From a virus: DNA of 36,566 nt. Shown piece after piece: positions 21,863 to 30,602 of the stretch. Below the pieces are notes generated by a model, which saw only the letters and a list, made by a program, of their open reading frames with translations, did not search any database and was not told the origin of the DNA. A program made the translations under genes and the position numbers. The DNA lies in the IMG/VR virus record IMGVR_UViG_3300032053_000240, positions 1-36,566 of that record, one strand, 5' to 3'. Numbering within the stretch: the stretch's first letter is position 1; every line of letters begins with the position of its first letter.

Positions 21863-22372
21863 ATGGCCAATGAATTTGACAACATCGCTTTTCCGCAGGG
21901 CTTCTGGCCGGAAGGGTTCTGGCCTCAGCAGTTCTGGCCGGCGCCGCTGGGCCGGATCGCCGACTGGATTGCCGCGGCGCTCGATGGTCAGGAGGATCCC
22001 GAGGAGACATTGACGTTGCGGATCGTCCGGCCCGGCATCAACGATCACGGCGATTCTCACTTTCTTCACGCCGACGTTTTTCTGTGCGGCATCGAGGAGC
22101 GGGTCAAGACCGAGACGACGGGGCCGTACCGGTTTGCCACGGCGATCTTCAAACTGTACGGCGTCATCCGCAGTCTGCCCGAGCTGACGGCCGTCGATAC
22201 GATGCTCAGCCGGATCGCCGAGACGATCCGGCGATTGATACTGGCCGGCAATTCCGGCGGCCGGGCCTGTGACGGCCTGGCATTGAATATTGATTGCCCC
22301 ACGGTCGATTTTTTGCCGGGAAAAGGCTTCGAGGCGGCGGAAGTAATTGTCAAGGTGAAATATTGTTTATGA
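21863..22372 (+). CDS. tail terminator-like protein, copy 2 (paralogue of 14733)
   Basis: The product is 169 aa. From residue about 32 it aligns with the 154-aa protein at 14733-15197 (WIAAALDG, TLTLRIVRP, YGVIRSLPE, SRIAETIRRLILAGNS, LNIDCPTVDF). Its own first 30 residues hold three FWP units in QGFWPEGFWPQQFWP, an odd aromatic motif absent from copy 1. One of the pair may cap the tail and the other may have a different role, such as a tip or fibre-base protein. The start directly follows a repeat with no Shine-Dalgarno. It lies immediately upstream of the tape measure. Confidence 0.65.
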   Translation: MANEFDNIAFPQGFWPEGFWPQQFWPAPLGRIADWIAAALDGQEDPEETLTLRIVRPGINDHGDSHFLHADVFLCGIEERVKTETTGPYRFATAIFKLYGVIRSLPELTAVDTMLSRIAETIRRLILAGNSGGRACDGLALNIDCPTVDFLPGKGFEAAEVIVKVKYCL

Positions 22373-22381
22373 ACGGAAATT

Positions 22382-22440
22382 CTTAACCACGAAGAGCACG
22401 AAGAAACACGAAGCAGTGGAATCTGTGAAATCTGTGTCTA
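22382..22440 (+). repeat. dispersed repeat leader of the tape measure gene
   Basis: ACCACGAAGAGCACGAAG, AACACGAAGCAG and TGGAATCTGTGAAATCTG precede the ATG at 22441. The final 24 bases equal those before 21863. Confidence 0.75.
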
Positions 22441-24408
22441 ATGGCTGATTTAACCCGCAGACTCATTATAGAGTTCCTCGCCCGTAACAAGGCGGCCGGT
22501 GAGCTCGCGGCGTTTACGCACGGCATCGATGGCCTGTATCGCGGCGTTCGGCGTATGGCCAGCGGTTTGCTCGCTATGGCCGGCATCGGCGGTTTCGGCT
22601 ACATGATCAAGCAGCAGATGGAGGCGGTCCACACCACGACCAACCTCGCCGCCCGGCTCGGCATGACGACCGAAGCCCTGGTCGGTTTACAGCACGCGGC
22701 GAAATTAACCGATGTCGAGCAGGAACAATTGACTCGTTCGCTCGACTTTTTCAACCGCACCCTGGGCGACGCCCAGATGGGCTCGGCCTCGGCGGCGAAG
22801 GCATTCACCGCGATCGGCATATCCTTTAAGGATCTGGCCGGTCTCAATCCCGAACAGAAGATCGGCATGGTCGCCGACCAGATCAATAAGCTGGGCACTC
22901 AATCTCAAAAGGCGGCGACGGTTCAGGATATATTCGGCCGGGGCAGCCAGGCATTGTTAGGTCTGCTCTCGGAAGGCAGTAAAGGCATCGCCGCCTACCG
23001 TCTCGAAACGGAAAAGCTCGGGCTTTCCTTTAGCCAGGTGGACGCGGCGAAAGTAGAGATGGCCATTGAGAGTCTCACTCGAATGCGCGCCGTCTTCACG
23101 GGATTATTCCGCCGGACGGCGATTGAGTTGGCGCCCTATATCGAGGCCGCGGCGAATGCTTTTATCGATTGGGCGACGGCCGGCGAAGGCGTCGGTCATA
23201 ACGTCACGTCCGCCTTCGAGATGATGACCAAGGGAGCGGTCCGGTTCGGCGCCGAGCTTCAGGGGATTGGAAATCACTGGCTGGAGATGAAGGCCGACGT
23301 CGCCGATGTTGTGGCCCTGTGGGAAAAAGCGACACCAGCGGGAATGCTGAACGCCTTTATTCGCGAGAAACGGGGCATTATCTCGCCGGCGGATTTGGCT
23401 TTGCAGTACCGCGATCAAAAGACGAACACCGAAGGTCAGATCAACGCCGTCGAGCAGTTCTACGCCAATCTGCGAAAAGAGGCCGAGCAGCGGGCCTCGG
23501 CGGCCACAAATGCGAGACGTTATGTTTCTGTGAATGATATTCCCTGGGCCGGCGCTGGACCGGACGTGAAAGAAACCAAGAAATCCACGATGGATGTCGC
23601 CGCGGCGTATTCGCGGATGTATAAAGACATAGACTCCAAATCCGCCGCGAGTTTCCAGGCCCGAGAGCAGCTTATCCAGAACGAATACACCGAATACGAT
23701 AAAGTCATCAAAGATAAATATGCCCTGGATATGTGGTACCTCGATCAGCAGAAGAAACTGGCCATCGAGCGGGGGGCTGTCCTGGGCGGTCCTCTCGAAG
23801 GCATTGCGGCGGCGATTGCCGAGATGAAACAGGAGTTGCCAAGCGTTGGCAAACTCTTTTATGACATGACTAAGAAGGGCGTCGATGGTCTGGTCAACTC
23901 TCTCTCGGATGCCGTCTTCGAGGCGAAGAATTTTGGAGATGCAATGGAGGAAGTCGGCCGTTCGATGGCCAAGATGGCGTTTGAGTGGGCTGCCCGGCAG
24001 GCGATTGTGAACAGCCTCTCCGGCGTCGGCGGGATGTTGGGCCTTGCGCCGGTAGCTCACGCCGGCGGCACGGTGGGAGCGACGCGGTTCCCGACGCGAA
24101 TGGTGGACCCGGGCGTCTTTGCCCATGCGCCGCGGCTGCATAGCGGTCTGGCGTCCGATGAGTTCCCGGCGATCCTGCAACGAGGTGAAGAGGTCCGCAG
24201 CCGAGCGCAAGTCGCCTACAGCGGCGGCGGGTCGAGCAGCCAGCGGCTCGAAGCGCTGATGGGGCAAGTCGTCTCGCTTCTCAGCCAGCGGCAGACGATC
24301 AATCTCAGTGCTAAAGTGGTCGATTCGCGGGACGTCATGACGGCCGAGCAGATGGAAGGGCGCCGAGGCGAGCAGTTCGTCATGCGCCACGTGGGAAGAA
24401 ACAGTTGA
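22441..24408 (+). CDS. tail tape measure protein
   Basis: The product is 655 aa and largely helical. The N-terminal part has Gly/Ala-rich hydrophobic stretches (SGLLAMAGIGGFGYMIKQQM, about residues 40-60) and the NLAARLGMTTEALVGLQHAA block (about 69-88) found in many tape measures. The C-terminus (DAMEEVGRSMAKMAFEWAAR at about 499-518, then LHSGLASDEFPAILQRGEEV near 560-580) matches the end of lambda H-type proteins. With about 1.5 angstrom per residue the tail would be near 100 nm, a rule-of-thumb estimate. The gene is followed by a repeat-filled 299-bp gap. Confidence 0.9.
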   Translation: MADLTRRLIIEFLARNKAAGELAAFTHGIDGLYRGVRRMASGLLAMAGIGGFGYMIKQQMEAVHTTTNLAARLGMTTEALVGLQHAAKLTDVEQEQLTRSLDFFNRTLGDAQMGSASAAKAFTAIGISFKDLAGLNPEQKIGMVADQINKLGTQSQKAATVQDIFGRGSQALLGLLSEGSKGIAAYRLETEKLGLSFSQVDAAKVEMAIESLTRMRAVFTGLFRRTAIELAPYIEAAANAFIDWATAGEGVGHNVTSAFEMMTKGAVRFGAELQGIGNHWLEMKADVADVVALWEKATPAGMLNAFIREKRGIISPADLALQYRDQKTNTEGQINAVEQFYANLRKEAEQRASAATNARRYVSVNDIPWAGAGPDVKETKKSTMDVAAAYSRMYKDIDSKSAASFQAREQLIQNEYTEYDKVIKDKYALDMWYLDQQKKLAIERGAVLGGPLEGIAAAIAEMKQELPSVGKLFYDMTKKGVDGLVNSLSDAVFEAKNFGDAMEEVGRSMAKMAFEWAARQAIVNSLSGVGGMLGLAPVAHAGGTVGATRFPTRMVDPGVFAHAPRLHSGLASDEFPAILQRGEEVRSRAQVAYSGGGSSSQRLEALMGQVVSLLSQRQTINLSAKVVDSRDVMTAEQMEGRRGEQFVMRHVGRNS

Positions 24409-24700
24409 AGAGATAAACCACGAATGAACACGTAAACTATACGAAATTATTCATGCTCGTTAAATGTTTGGCCACAGATTTCACAGATGACACAGAAAAG
24501 AAATATAGACTTCTTTATCAAAACAGTGAAATCTGAGAAATCTGTGTCAAGAAATTGACCACGAATGAACACGAAAATAACACGAATTGTTCGTGTTAAT
24601 TAAATATTTGGCCACAGATTGCACAGATGACACAGAGAAAAATATAGACTTTTTTATCGAAACAGTGGAATCTGAGAAATCTGTGGCTAAAAATATGAGG
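24409..24700 (+). repeat. tandem 141-bp duplication of composite dispersed repeats
   Basis: Two copies (24417-24557 and 24558-about 24695) each hold ACCACGAATGAACACG, TTTGGCCACAGATT, ACAGATGACACAGA, ATATAGACTT and AATCTGAGAAATCTGTG in the same order. They differ at scattered bases. The GCCACAGATT and AATCTGTGGC ends make each copy an imperfect palindrome. I see no gene in this gap. Confidence 0.85.
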
Positions 24701-24707
24701 GACAATA

Positions 24708-25085
24708 ATGGGCTTTTCAGTTGATCTTCGCAATGCGTTGCTCGATCATTATTTCGGCAAATCCGTTCTGACCCCGCCGGAGAATTATTTCCTTGCCCTG
24801 GTCACAGCGGGCGGCAATGAGCCATCGAGCGGCGGTTACGCCCGCGTCTCGACGGCCCCGGCGGATTGGAACGCGGCCTCCGACGGTGTGATCACCAATC
24901 TTTCCGCAATCACCTTCCCGACGCCGACCGGGAATTGGGGGAGTATCACCAAGGCCAAACTCTTCGAGGTCGCCGAGAACGGTACCGAAAAGGCCGTGGG
25001 CGATCTGCCCTACGCCCGCGATGTCACCTCCATCACCCCGGCGCCCGTATTCGCCCCCGGCAGCCTGCGGATGGTCCTCACATAG
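24708..25085 (+). CDS. small tail/fibre-associated protein (125 aa)
   Basis: SD GAGGGA (24697-24702) precedes ATG 24708. The pattern LRNALLDHYFGKSVLTPPENYFLALVT, then GGYARVS, ITFPTPTGNWGSITKAKLFE and FAPGSLRMVL matches a widespread family of small phage virion proteins encoded near tail fibres. I recall its shape (a compact beta sandwich) but not an assigned function. Length is typical. It follows the tape measure and precedes a lectin-like gene, supporting a role at the tail end. Confidence 0.7.
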   Translation: MGFSVDLRNALLDHYFGKSVLTPPENYFLALVTAGGNEPSSGGYARVSTAPADWNAASDGVITNLSAITFPTPTGNWGSITKAKLFEVAENGTEKAVGDLPYARDVTSITPAPVFAPGSLRMVLT

Positions 25086-25097
25086 AAAGGAGCAGAT

Positions 25098-26108
25098 ATG
25101 TCACTGCTTTATTTTGAATCATTTGATGCACAATACGAGCTTGGAACTCTCTATCGCTGGACTTACAATAGCAATTTTTTTATCGTGCCAAGTGGTCGGC
25201 GGGGAAGCAATTGTCTTTCGGTGAATAACTGTTACCAGTATGTTCACTACAATATCGGAACTAATGAATCAGCACTCGTCATTGGTTTTGCCGTCTATCC
25301 CACATCAGGGACGGCGGGAACCACTTTTTTGCGTATTTACAATACTGCTATCGAATTACAGTTCGTCGTCGATTGCACCGCCGCCGGCCGCGTCCGCGTC
25401 AAAACGGCCGCCGACGGCAGTGTCCTGGCCCAGAGCGCCGATGGCGCCATCACATTCAACATCTATCAATATTTCGAGATCAAGTTTACTTGCGACGGCA
25501 CGGATACGGTGCAGGTCCGCGTTGATGGAGTCGATGTGATCGCCTCGACCAGCGGTTTGAACCTTCGGCAATCCGGAAGTGGAGGGGCTGGTGGGATTCA
25601 GTTCACTTCTTTGACGCTCGGGACGACGCATTTTGATGATCTATATATATTAAACCAATCCGGCGCCCAATATAACAACTTTTTGGGAGACGTGAAGGTC
25701 GATGCGTTCTTGCCGACCGGAGACGGCAACTATCAGCAGTTCACTTCGACTCGTTCCACCCAGTATGATGCGATCAATGATAACGGCAACACCGCAATAA
25801 CTTATTACATCGAGGAAGATACGGTTGGACAGAAGGACAGCTTCACGATCACACCCACGGGTGATCTGCCGACGATCCATGCGATCAGTATTCGCAGTAT
25901 AAGCCGCAATTCCGATACAGGCATCGCCGAAGGGACGCCGTTTATCCGCGTGGGCGGCGTGGATTATGACCAGACGCCATTCGAGCGGGGAGATACGTTG
26001 GAATATGACGATGCGATCTTGACCGCCCGACCCGATACGGCCGGGGTATGGACGAAAGCGGCCCTGGAGGCGATGGAGTTCGGCTTCGAGTTCTCGGCGG
26101 CAAGTTAA
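25098..26108 (+). CDS. concanavalin-like lectin structural protein (336 aa)
   Basis: A good SD (AAAGGAGC, 25084-25091) precedes ATG 25098. Residues 1-190 fit a concanavalin A-like sandwich: YFESFDAQY (entry), VIGFAVYPTSG, YQYFEIKFTCDGTDTVQVRV and THFDDLYILN (exit). Residues 191-336 are a second beta-rich domain ending in WTKAALEAMEFGFE, a helix often closing phage surface proteins that describe 'time/space' beta domains. I know this two-part design from phage tail proteins of unknown function. Carbohydrate binding is inferred. The first 300 bp look AT-richer than the remainder. Confidence 0.72.
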   Translation: MSLLYFESFDAQYELGTLYRWTYNSNFFIVPSGRRGSNCLSVNNCYQYVHYNIGTNESALVIGFAVYPTSGTAGTTFLRIYNTAIELQFVVDCTAAGRVRVKTAADGSVLAQSADGAITFNIYQYFEIKFTCDGTDTVQVRVDGVDVIASTSGLNLRQSGSGGAGGIQFTSLTLGTTHFDDLYILNQSGAQYNNFLGDVKVDAFLPTGDGNYQQFTSTRSTQYDAINDNGNTAITYYIEEDTVGQKDSFTITPTGDLPTIHAISIRSISRNSDTGIAEGTPFIRVGGVDYDQTPFERGDTLEYDDAILTARPDTAGVWTKAALEAMEFGFEFSAAS

Positions 26109-26258
26109 GCCACAGAGTCATATTACAGCCACAGAGGACACAGAGAACACAGAGAAATTTGAAATTAAAAATCATAAATCATAAATTGTTTAGCCACGAA
26201 TGAACACGAATCGACAGGAAGAAAATGTCAATAGTCAATAGTCAATAGTCAATGTCAA
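26109..26258 (+). repeat. dispersed repeat cluster
   Basis: GCCACAGAGGACACAGAG units, AAATCATAAATCATAAATTG, AGCCACGAATGAACACGAA and three GTCAATA units fill the gap between two tail genes; no other feature is visible. The run ends three bases before the next ATG. Confidence 0.8.
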
Positions 26259-27602
26259 ATGGCAGCGAAACTACGGATCCATCTCGGTGCGGTGCAGTCC
26301 CTGGATTATGGGGTGCCGAAGCTGCGCATCTATCTCGGCGCCGTCCAGATTTTGTGGAAGGATGAAATATACTGGGGTTGCGACTTTACAACGGTTAGCA
26401 CCTTCGAGGCGGACCTGACCGTCGGGTCTCCGGCCTATCCGCCCGTTGTGGGTCGATGGACCTGGCCGGTGACGGAACGGCTGAGTTTCAATACCGAGAT
26501 TCTGCCATCGCACAACCGGACCGAGCAGCGAATCCCCAAGCGCCGGGGCGTTCCAGAGCATACGCTCAGCACTCGGCTCTTTTTAGAGGGAGACACCGAA
26601 GGGGCCAGTTTCGACGCCATTCTTCATACCTGGCTCAAAGAGATCTGGCGGATACCCATCTGGTCCGACCGCGAGCCCCACGATGGCATCCTGGCCGGCG
26701 GCACGACAATAATCCCGGTCGATACGAGATATTCGGACTTCAGCACGAACTTTCCTCGCCGCAATTGCCTGATCTTCCAGGATGTCGATACCTATGAGTT
26801 CGCTCTTATCGACGCCAAGACCGATGCGTCTTTGACGCTTCAATCGGGCCTGTCGAACAATTATTCGGGCCGAAAATTCATCGTCCCCGTTCGGATTGGC
26901 CGGGCCATCGAAGCGGGCAAATTAGAGCGGTATCACGGCGGCGGCTTGATCGCTATGACCTGGCGGGTCGAAGATATCGAGGCATTGACGGGCTTCTCGG
27001 CTGTGATGACCTACGACGGCTATACGGTCCTGACCGAGCCGGCCGTGTTGCCGGGAGACGCGGGACAATTTTCACACGATCCCGATATCGCGATCTTGGA
27101 CGCCGGCACAGGCCCCTTCGAGATCGTTTCTAACAGCGACTTCAACGAAGTGACTCAATCTCATGGCTGGCGGCCGAAAACGAAAGCCGCCTGCTGGTGG
27201 CTGAGGCAATGGTTTCACAATATCAAGGGGCGGCAGGAGGCGTTCTTAGTCCCAACGTTTAAGTACGATATTGAGTTGACCAGGCCGCTTGCGGCCAATG
27301 CGACAACGCTCTACGTCGTCAACGCCAATCACGTTCAGATGGGTATCAATGATATGCGGACCTATGTGGCCTTCCGGCCGGCGGGCAGTCCGATCATCGT
27401 CCGCAAGGTAATGAGTATCTCGCTGATCAGCGCCGCCGAAGAGCAGATCACAATCAATGCCAGCCCCGAACAGGCATTCGACACAGGCGATAAATTATGC
27501 TGGGTGGATCGTTGCCGCCTGGCGAGCGATGAGATCGAGCTGATTTGGCACGGTGTGGGCAAGTGTGAAGTGGAAACGCCGTTGGTCAGGGTGATAAATT
27601 GA
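26259..27602 (+). CDS. tail hub-type structural protein (447 aa)
   Basis: No named family is certain. The product is beta-rich with a duplicated N-terminal strand unit (AKLRIHLGAVQ and PKLRIYLGAVQ, about residues 3-31). Aromatic blocks such as WRVEDIEALTG (about 235-245) and CWWLRQWFHNIKGRQEAFLVPTF, split around residue 310-330, resemble distal-tail or hub proteins that precede BR0599-type genes in GTA-like and related siphoviruses. Its position just upstream of a gpL/BR0599-like gene supports this. The ATG has no Shine-Dalgarno and follows GTCAAT repeats. Confidence 0.65.
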   Translation: MAAKLRIHLGAVQSLDYGVPKLRIYLGAVQILWKDEIYWGCDFTTVSTFEADLTVGSPAYPPVVGRWTWPVTERLSFNTEILPSHNRTEQRIPKRRGVPEHTLSTRLFLEGDTEGASFDAILHTWLKEIWRIPIWSDREPHDGILAGGTTIIPVDTRYSDFSTNFPRRNCLIFQDVDTYEFALIDAKTDASLTLQSGLSNNYSGRKFIVPVRIGRAIEAGKLERYHGGGLIAMTWRVEDIEALTGFSAVMTYDGYTVLTEPAVLPGDAGQFSHDPDIAILDAGTGPFEIVSNSDFNEVTQSHGWRPKTKAACWWLRQWFHNIKGRQEAFLVPTFKYDIELTRPLAANATTLYVVNANHVQMGINDMRTYVAFRPAGSPIIVRKVMSISLISAAEEQITINASPEQAFDTGDKLCWVDRCRLASDEIELIWHGVGKCEVETPLVRVIN

Positions 27603-27708
27603 AAAAGATTTATGATGGTTCGACTACGCTCACCACAAGTTTACGATTTACGATTTGCGATTGTTTTATTTTTCGTGTGAATTCGTGTTCATTCGTGGCT
27701 AAATATTT
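27603..27708 (+). repeat. dispersed repeat cluster, sense copy of the terL block
   Basis: GGTTCGACTACGCTCACCAC, then TTTACGATTTACGATTTGCG, then TTCGTGTTCATTCGTGGC precede the ATG at 27709. The first part is the reverse complement of 5712-5740 apart from one base. Confidence 0.8.
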
Positions 27709-28533
27709 ATGAGTTTTGCTGAATCAGAAGCATCGTTGACCGGCGGCGAGCCGTATGAGCTGCACGAGTTCCGGCTCGGTGCAACATCGACGTATTGGAC
27801 CTACGCCGACGCCCCGGCCGACATCGATTATGGCGGCAAGACCTTTACGAAAGCCTATTGCAGCGGCAGCCGGATCGAGACCGGCGTCAACGCCATCAAG
27901 AGCCGGACCATCGTCAAGTGTGACTGGTCCAATCCCTTCGCTTGGCAATATACCGTCTGCGCCCCCGAGGATATTATCCACTACACGCGATATAAAGGTC
28001 ACGGCACCGACATCCAGGCGATCTTTCGGGGCGACGTGCTCGATGTCGTGTTTCGGCAGGAAGACAGAAAAGGCAAGCGGTGGGCGGAGATCGTCATCGA
28101 CCCCTCGACGGCGGCGATGCAGCGGATGGGCCTGGTTCAGCATTACAGCCGCCAATGCCAGGCGGAACTCTACAGCGATCTGTGCGGCGTGGGCCGCGAC
28201 GATGAGGGTATTAAGGTCAGCGGGACCCTGGATAGCGTCGCCGGCAATGTGCTCACTTCGACCACGTTCGGGACGGATATAGACGACGGCTGGTGGGTCG
28301 GCGGTGATATCGTGGTCAATAGTCGCCGGCGGAAGATCATCGCCCACGTGGGCAATGACGTCACGATCTCGCCGAGCATCCCCGGCGTGGCGGCAACCCA
28401 AGCGTTCGACGTGTATCCCGGCTGCAATCACCTGCCAGCCACGTGCGATACGAAGTACGGCAATCTCGATAATTACCCAGGCCAGCCGAATATCCCGGAC
28501 GAAAACCCGACCAGCCCGTATGGAGTATTGTGA
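27709..28533 (+). CDS. tail hub protein with gpL/BR0599-type cysteine domain
   Basis: The product is 274 aa. The N-terminal two thirds (ELHEFRLGATSTYWTYADA, then DIDYGGKTFTKA, then WAEIVIDPSTAAMQRMGL) match the DUF2163/BR0599 family. Four cysteines (SRQCQAEL, SDLCGVG, GCNHLPATCDTKYGN) are arranged as in lambda gpL relatives, where the cluster binds [4Fe-4S]. These proteins join the distal tail to the tip. The ATG follows a repeat with no Shine-Dalgarno, and the TGA overlaps the next ATG (TGATG). Confidence 0.83.
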   Translation: MSFAESEASLTGGEPYELHEFRLGATSTYWTYADAPADIDYGGKTFTKAYCSGSRIETGVNAIKSRTIVKCDWSNPFAWQYTVCAPEDIIHYTRYKGHGTDIQAIFRGDVLDVVFRQEDRKGKRWAEIVIDPSTAAMQRMGLVQHYSRQCQAELYSDLCGVGRDDEGIKVSGTLDSVAGNVLTSTTFGTDIDDGWWVGGDIVVNSRRRKIIAHVGNDVTISPSIPGVAATQAFDVYPGCNHLPATCDTKYGNLDNYPGQPNIPDENPTSPYGVL

Positions 28534-30113
28534 TGGATCCGATTACCGCCTGGATCATCAATTTACTTATAACGATGGCGATTGCGACAGGCATCGCCTA
28601 TCTGTCTTACCGAAAACCGAAGGGTCCCAAACCAGCCGGCAAAGACGCCTTCAAACTGCCGACGGCCGAAGAGGGCAGGGCGTTGCCTATCCTGTCCGGC
28701 AAACGGCGCATCCTTAGCCCCAACTCGATCAGCCCGCTCTTGGAATTCAGGGTTGATAAAAAAGGCGATACAGGTGCTTTCTATTATTACATCGGCCTCC
28801 ACATGGCCTGGTGCATCGCAGCCGACGACTTCAAACAATTCTGGATGGCCGAGACGTGCCTGTGGCCGACACTCAACGATCCGACGTCCGAGGCGGAGGA
28901 CCACCAGACCTATGCCTCAGTCGATGCCTCGTATTGCTGGGGCGGCTACGAGCGGGAGGGCGGCGTTCGAGGATCCATGGACATTCAATACGGCGGTCCG
29001 CTCCAGGCACTTAATGCGTATCTCGAAGAAAAATTGGGCAGCTCTCAACCGGCCTACCGGGGGTTTGTCGGTACAATCATGCGGAATTTTTACATCGGCG
29101 TCTGGGCCGGCATCAAGCCGCCCTCGGGACTTTTGAAGCGGACCGATATTCACAATGACAATACGGAGATGTGGTATCTGGCCAAGGCCAACGTGGGTGA
29201 TGATGATCTCAATGCGATCCATTTTCTTTACGAGCGGCTCTTTTGCAAGGTCGGTGGCCTGGGCAAGGATATCTCTCTATTGGGTGATAGTTTCACCGCC
29301 GCCGCCGATACGTGCTACACCGAGGGTTACGGTCTCTCGAACGTCTGGGACTGGTCGCCGGACGATATCGAGAGCATGATCCACCAGGTCGAGGAGATCA
29401 TCGACGGTAAGATATATATCGACCCCGCCACGGGCAAGTTCGAGATCGGCTTAGTGAGGGCTGATTACGATCCCGATGATCCATCAATCGAATCGTTCGG
29501 CCCGGCCGATTTCTGGGTTGAGAACATGCCGACCAGCTCCGCGGGCACCGTCCCCAGCAAGGTGATCGTCAAATGGCACGACAAGGTCAATCTTCAGGAG
29601 CGGCCCGCGTTCGATGATGATATCGCGCTGCTGGCCCGCCAGGGCGGCAACCCCATCGTTCAGGAGTTCGACTATTCAGCCTTCGTCTGCAACGGGACAT
29701 TGGCCACCAAGATCGCCTGCCGGATGCAGTCCGTGTTCTCAGCCATGCCGAAGCGATACACGCTTCACGCCTTGAGGACCATGAGTCATCTCCATGAGAC
29801 CAGCATATTTAAAATGTCTTATCCGGTCCTCAACGTCACCTCGATGATCGTCCGCGTCATCAGTATCGACCGCGGCAGTTTGACCGAGGGTGATTGCATC
29901 ATTGACGTGGCCGAGGACGTCTTCGGCCAGGCCCATACCGTCTATGCCTCGCCTTACGGTGCGCCGCCCGCGAGCGGGGCAACGCCGGCCGAAGAAGAAT
30001 TGACGGAGGTCGGCGAGGATGAACTGGTCATCGACCGGCTCTCAAATGATACCGTGATCGACCGTCTCAGTATGGACCAGGTTTACAGCCGCGCCAGTGA
30101 CCCACTTTCATAA
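28533..30113 (+). CDS. tail tip/attachment protein (phage-tail family)
   Basis: The product is 526 aa from ATG 28533 (GTG 28530 would add one residue). It begins with a hydrophobic span (about residues 6-24, AWIINLLITMAIATGIAYL), common in this family of phage tail proteins. The GEGRALPILSGKRRILSPN-like block (about 47-65), then YYYIGLHMAWCIAADDFKQF and the long beta-rich core (VIVKWHDKVNLQERPAFDD) fit central tail-tip proteins such as the N-terminal part of gpJ. It lacks the large fibronectin modules of lambda J and ends with a repeated VIDRLS pair (about 500-515). Together with the gpL-like gene it forms the tail end. Confidence 0.75.
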   Translation: MDPITAWIINLLITMAIATGIAYLSYRKPKGPKPAGKDAFKLPTAEEGRALPILSGKRRILSPNSISPLLEFRVDKKGDTGAFYYYIGLHMAWCIAADDFKQFWMAETCLWPTLNDPTSEAEDHQTYASVDASYCWGGYEREGGVRGSMDIQYGGPLQALNAYLEEKLGSSQPAYRGFVGTIMRNFYIGVWAGIKPPSGLLKRTDIHNDNTEMWYLAKANVGDDDLNAIHFLYERLFCKVGGLGKDISLLGDSFTAAADTCYTEGYGLSNVWDWSPDDIESMIHQVEEIIDGKIYIDPATGKFEIGLVRADYDPDDPSIESFGPADFWVENMPTSSAGTVPSKVIVKWHDKVNLQERPAFDDDIALLARQGGNPIVQEFDYSAFVCNGTLATKIACRMQSVFSAMPKRYTLHALRTMSHLHETSIFKMSYPVLNVTSMIVRVISIDRGSLTEGDCIIDVAEDVFGQAHTVYASPYGAPPASGATPAEEELTEVGEDELVIDRLSNDTVIDRLSMDQVYSRASDPLS

Positions 30114-30122
30114 GGAGAAATT

Positions 30123-30509
30123 ATGTCAGCGATCCTACAGGAAACGAGTATAGGCCTTTTGGCCAGCGCCGTGGTTCATCTCAAGAATGCCGATCCCAAG
30201 ACCACGGTCTACACCGTCCCGACGGGCAAAAAAGCGATTGTAGTTCTCGCGGTGATCCGCAATCCGACCGCCTCTCTGGCGGACGGCACGGACTTCGATA
30301 CTGGCGACGGCGCCAACGCCGATACCTGGAAGACCGCCATCGACTTGTCGGCCATGACGGCCGCGACCGATAGTAAGGTTATTTTTGATGATGGGGTGAA
30401 GAAAACCATTTATGACGCCGGTGACGAGTTCGGGATCAAGCCCATCACGGGGGCGACCGCCGACGCCGATGCGACGATGGATATCTTTGGCTTCGAGTTC
30501 GATGCCTAA
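30123..30509 (+). CDS. small virion-type beta protein (128 aa)
   Basis: SD ATAAGGAG (30111-30118) precedes ATG 30123, five bases downstream. The product is beta-rich with a pattern YTVPTGKKAIVVLAVIRNPT (about residues 30-49) typical of phage tip or fibre coat proteins with a jelly-roll fold; DMFGFEFDA-like endings are frequent in such proteins. No specific family is named. It ends the structural cluster. Confidence 0.6.
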   Translation: MSAILQETSIGLLASAVVHLKNADPKTTVYTVPTGKKAIVVLAVIRNPTASLADGTDFDTGDGANADTWKTAIDLSAMTAATDSKVIFDDGVKKTIYDAGDEFGIKPITGATADADATMDIFGFEFDA

Positions 30510-30599
30510 CCCGCCGGCGTAAGTGATTTATGATTTTCGATTTATGATTCTCGATTTGTGCCGATTCGTGTTTATTTGTGGCAAAAGATTTTTGGAGCA
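30510..30599 (+). repeat. dispersed repeats before the holin-like gene
   Basis: TTTATGATTTTCGATTTATG, TTCTCGATTTG, GATTCGTGTTTATTTGTGGC are present. The real ribosome site (TTTTGGAGC, 30590-30598) follows them. Confidence 0.65.
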
Positions 30600-30602
30600 A
30601 CT

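Noticed and set aside
23104-24390. 428-aa minus-strand frame opposite the tape measure gene
   Set aside because: It is an antisense shadow of a well-identified gene in GC-rich DNA, with no ribosome site and no recognisable motif.
24417-24700. Tandem repeat block as a CRISPR array
   Set aside because: There are only two copies of a 141-bp composite unit made of dispersed repeats.
13537-30509. Contractile tail (sheath) module
   Set aside because: No sheath, baseplate wedge or spike gene is visible, and the G/G-T plus gpL/J-like order fits a non-contractile tail.
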